A stretch of 46,347 bases of DNA from Phycisphaerales bacterium (GTDB lineage Bacteria > Planctomycetota > Phycisphaerae > Phycisphaerales > UBA1924). Where the stretch lies: the NCBI GenBank assembly GCA_007693785.1, contig RECY01000019.1, positions 1 through 46,347 of the forward strand, in the 5' to 3' direction. A model generated the notes under the pieces. It searched no databases. It saw only the letters and a program-made list of their open reading frames with translations, and was not told where the DNA came from. Shown in pieces: positions 44,534 through 46,347 of this stretch; the first letter of the stretch is position 1; every line of letters starts with the position of its first letter. Position numbers and translations under genes: made by a program.

Positions 44534-46347
44534 ATGTACCGTTGGTGGACTATGACACGCGACCTCACCATCCGTGCTCTCGCGATCGCGATTGCGACCC
44601 CACTCGCCGCATGCACGAGCTGGGCGCAGTGGTCGCCGCCCACGCCGCCACCGTTCACGCCCCCTCCAGCCGCCGGCGAACCGCAACACAGTGCCCCCTA
44701 CGTCGAGGCCGACGTGCAGCAGAACATGCTCACGCTCCGCACGCTCAGCGGACGCGACATCATCACACCCAACAGCTCGACGTTCTTTGAAGGATTCGCC
44801 GGCGAATCCGAGGTCCGGTTCGAACACAATCCCGACGGCATCGACCTCGTGTTCACCCTTCGAAACAACACGGCGCAGCCCATGCCGCTCGGCCGCCTCG
44901 TCTTCGGCGGCATACGCCTGGGCGACCGTCTCGATTCGTTCGACTTCCGACGAGGACTTGAAGAGTGGACCTACAACAACCAAGGCCGGGAAAACCACTT
45001 CCCCACGGCGTTCACGTACCCCAACGACGCCTACAGCCCCGTTATGGTGCTCGGCAACGATCACCACTGGCTCGGCTTCAGCCTCCTCTACCCGCTGATG
45101 GAGTACAACCACCCCGCTCGCCTGCACATGATGACGCTCAGCGGGCCATTCGCCCGATCGGGACGAAACTGGACGCTGCAGATCACGCTCATGGACGAGC
45201 TCCAACCCGCCGAAGCGCGAGAGTACGCCGTCGCCATCCGCCTCGCCCCGCGTGACGACAGCACAGATCACGACTGGCTCCGAACACTCACGCCCTATAG
45301 AACCTACTTTCACGACCAATTTGGACCCGTCCAGTACGAGCGCAACACCATGCCTGTCCGTGGCGTGATCCTCGCCCAAAACGCTCAGGCACGCGACAAC
45401 AACCCCTACGGCTACATCAATAACGACCTGCGGTCCGACATCCGCGGCCTTAAACCCACCGCCGACCATCTCCAACGCTTCGCAGAGCAAGGGTGGTCTC
45501 GCATGATGCTCTGGGCGCCCAGCGGCGTCTTCCAACACCATCAGAACTTGAACTTCCCATTCCAATTCATCACCCCGCTTCTCGACAGGCCCGCATCCGC
45601 CCGCACACTCCACGAACTCGCCGCGGTCGGGCGAGACGTGGACCTCGGTCTCTGGTGGGGCCGAAGCCATCAAGTCATGCACGGGTGGGACAACGGCCAA
45701 TTCGAACGTCTCGATCCGAACAACCCGACCCACCTGCAAGCCGCCCGCGCCGAGCTCAGCGCCGCACGCCAGATCAACGCGTCCACCATCGGGCTCGACG
45801 CCTTCGCCTACATGCCACCCGCCGAGGCGTACGCCTGGGTTCGCCAGATGCGACAAGAAAACCCGGGCGTGCTCTTTGTCACCGAGCACAGCCAGGCGGA
45901 CTTTCTTCATACCATCGCGCCCACCTACATCGCAGGACACAACAAATTCAGCCCCCACGTGCTCGCCGATTTTCTAAACCCCGGGCACGAAACCTGGGCT
46001 GGTATCCGCGTCGATTTTGTCGCCAACCGGCTCGGCAAGGCCCGCCTGAACCAGCAGGAAATCTTGCTCGAACTCGAGCGTGTCGCGCGACTGGGCTTCG
46101 TCCCGGTCAGCTGGTTCGATCTCCATCCCGATTCCAGGCTCACCCCCGCCCTCCTGCGCCGGCTCGAAGCTCGCCCCACCTGGGAAACCAGCGTCCCGCC
46201 CGACCTCCAAATCGCCTCCGCCCCGGACGAACCCGACCACAACGACCCCGACTCGCCCCCCGATCGAGAGACCGTCGTGCTCACCCTCGCGCCGCGCCCG
46301 CCGAGCGATCCCACGCCCCCCTCCGACCCCGCCCCCAAGCGCCCCAC
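44534..46347 (+). CDS. Large lipoprotein with beta-sandwich and glycosidase-like barrel (partial, runs off the edge)
   Basis: An open frame of 604 codons with no stop before the window ends. The N-terminus is a lipoprotein signal, with basic residues, a hydrophobic core and the lipobox LAAC (Cys27), followed by a Pro-rich linker. Residues about 60-245 are strand-rich (EVRFEHNPDGIDLVFTLRN, MVLGNDHHWLGFSLLYPL), like the sandwich domain before the barrel in many glycoside hydrolases. Residues about 275-540 alternate strands and helices: RGVILAQNA, GWSRMMLWAPSGVF, VDLGLWWGRSHQ, STIGLDAFAYMPP (D422), GVLFVTEHSQAD (E451), GFVPVSWFDLHP. This suggests a TIM barrel with D422 and E451 as candidate catalytic acids. 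The last 60 residues are a Pro/Asp-rich tail. GAGAGG lies 8 bases upstream. It follows the polysaccharide cluster and may trim or process the secreted glycan; no exact family is recognised. Confidence 0.75.
   Translation, partial: MYRWWTMTRDLTIRALAIAIATPLAACTSWAQWSPPTPPPFTPPPAAGEPQHSAPYVEADVQQNMLTLRTLSGRDIITPNSSTFFEGFAGESEVRFEHNPDGIDLVFTLRNNTAQPMPLGRLVFGGIRLGDRLDSFDFRRGLEEWTYNNQGRENHFPTAFTYPNDAYSPVMVLGNDHHWLGFSLLYPLMEYNHPARLHMMTLSGPFARSGRNWTLQITLMDELQPAEAREYAVAIRLAPRDDSTDHDWLRTLTPYRTYFHDQFGPVQYERNTMPVRGVILAQNAQARDNNPYGYINNDLRSDIRGLKPTADHLQRFAEQGWSRMMLWAPSGVFQHHQNLNFPFQFITPLLDRPASARTLHELAAVGRDVDLGLWWGRSHQVMHGWDNGQFERLDPNNPTHLQAARAELSAARQINASTIGLDAFAYMPPAEAYAWVRQMRQENPGVLFVTEHSQADFLHTIAPTYIAGHNKFSPHVLADFLNPGHETWAGIRVDFVANRLGKARLNQQEILLELERVARLGFVPVSWFDLHPDSRLTPALLRRLEARPTWETSVPPDLQIASAPDEPDHNDPDSPPDRETVVLTLAPRPPSDPTPPSDPAPKRP

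Noticed and set aside
44519-45958. 479-codon open frame on the minus strand at the right end
   Set aside because: The plus strand has an uninterrupted frame with a lipobox and fold-like periodicity through the same bases; the minus frame has no recognisable domain or ribosome site.

Overview
The window is very GC-rich, densely coded bacterial chromosome. It holds about 33 protein genes and one tRNA. There are no insertion sequences, phage genes, CRISPR arrays or rRNA. The mix of genes suggests a planctomycete of the Phycisphaerae type: a lysine/alanine histone-H1-like tail, an eukaryote-like kinase, a PilZ-receiver fusion, a GDP-mannose 3,5-epimerase-like enzyme, a PheT without its OB-fold, and many small hairpin repeats. 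This placement is an inference from gene content; no rRNA is present to confirm it.

Layout. 0-9 kb: the end of a histone-like gene, a HugZ/DUF2470-like protein, a short YtcJ-type amidohydrolase, an RND efflux pump with its adaptor (translationally coupled, no outer-membrane channel nearby), and a branched-chain aminotransferase. 9-18 kb, minus strand: pheT, a metallophosphatase, a Ser/Thr kinase, a PGRP/AmpD-type amidase, a tiny lipoprotein, trmL, a secreted protein with two thioredoxin folds, and a SpoU methyltransferase. 18-23 kb: uppP and serA (coupled, plus strand), then tpiA and pckA (minus strand), then tRNA-His(GUG). 23-31 kb: gyrB and a PilZ-REC-(degenerate Hpt) regulator, surrounded by three paralogous four-helix membrane proteins that I cannot assign to a named family. 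31-35 kb: an L,D-transpeptidase with LysM, 5-formyl-THF cyclo-ligase, a 3'(2'),5'-bisphosphate nucleotidase, and a coupled DUF2752/DUF4190-like membrane pair. 35.5 kb to the end: an exopolysaccharide cluster with a sugar epimerase, three GT4 and one GT2 glycosyltransferases, a WcaF-like acetyltransferase, a Wzy-like polymerase, a membrane endonuclease/exonuclease/phosphatase-fold protein, and a large lipoprotein with a probable glycosidase-like barrel that runs off the right edge.

How the genes work together. The polysaccharide cluster is arranged as an assembly line with stop/start overlaps (37879, 39418, 43315). UppP recycles the lipid carrier such a pathway would use. The L,D-transpeptidase and the amidase act on the cell wall. 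SerA, TpiA, PckA and IlvE are central carbon and amino-acid enzymes. The kinase and phosphatase are adjacent and probably opposed.

The most unusual signals are a family of short hairpin repeats (7-bp stem, 3-4 nt loop, flanked by GTGGC/GCCAC). They occur singly and as paired arms of about 150-bp MITE-like elements whose stems keep pairing through compensatory changes. The three paralogous membrane proteins around gyrB and the PilZ-REC fusion with a dead phosphotransfer module are the next most interesting. I found no recognisable defence or mobile system.
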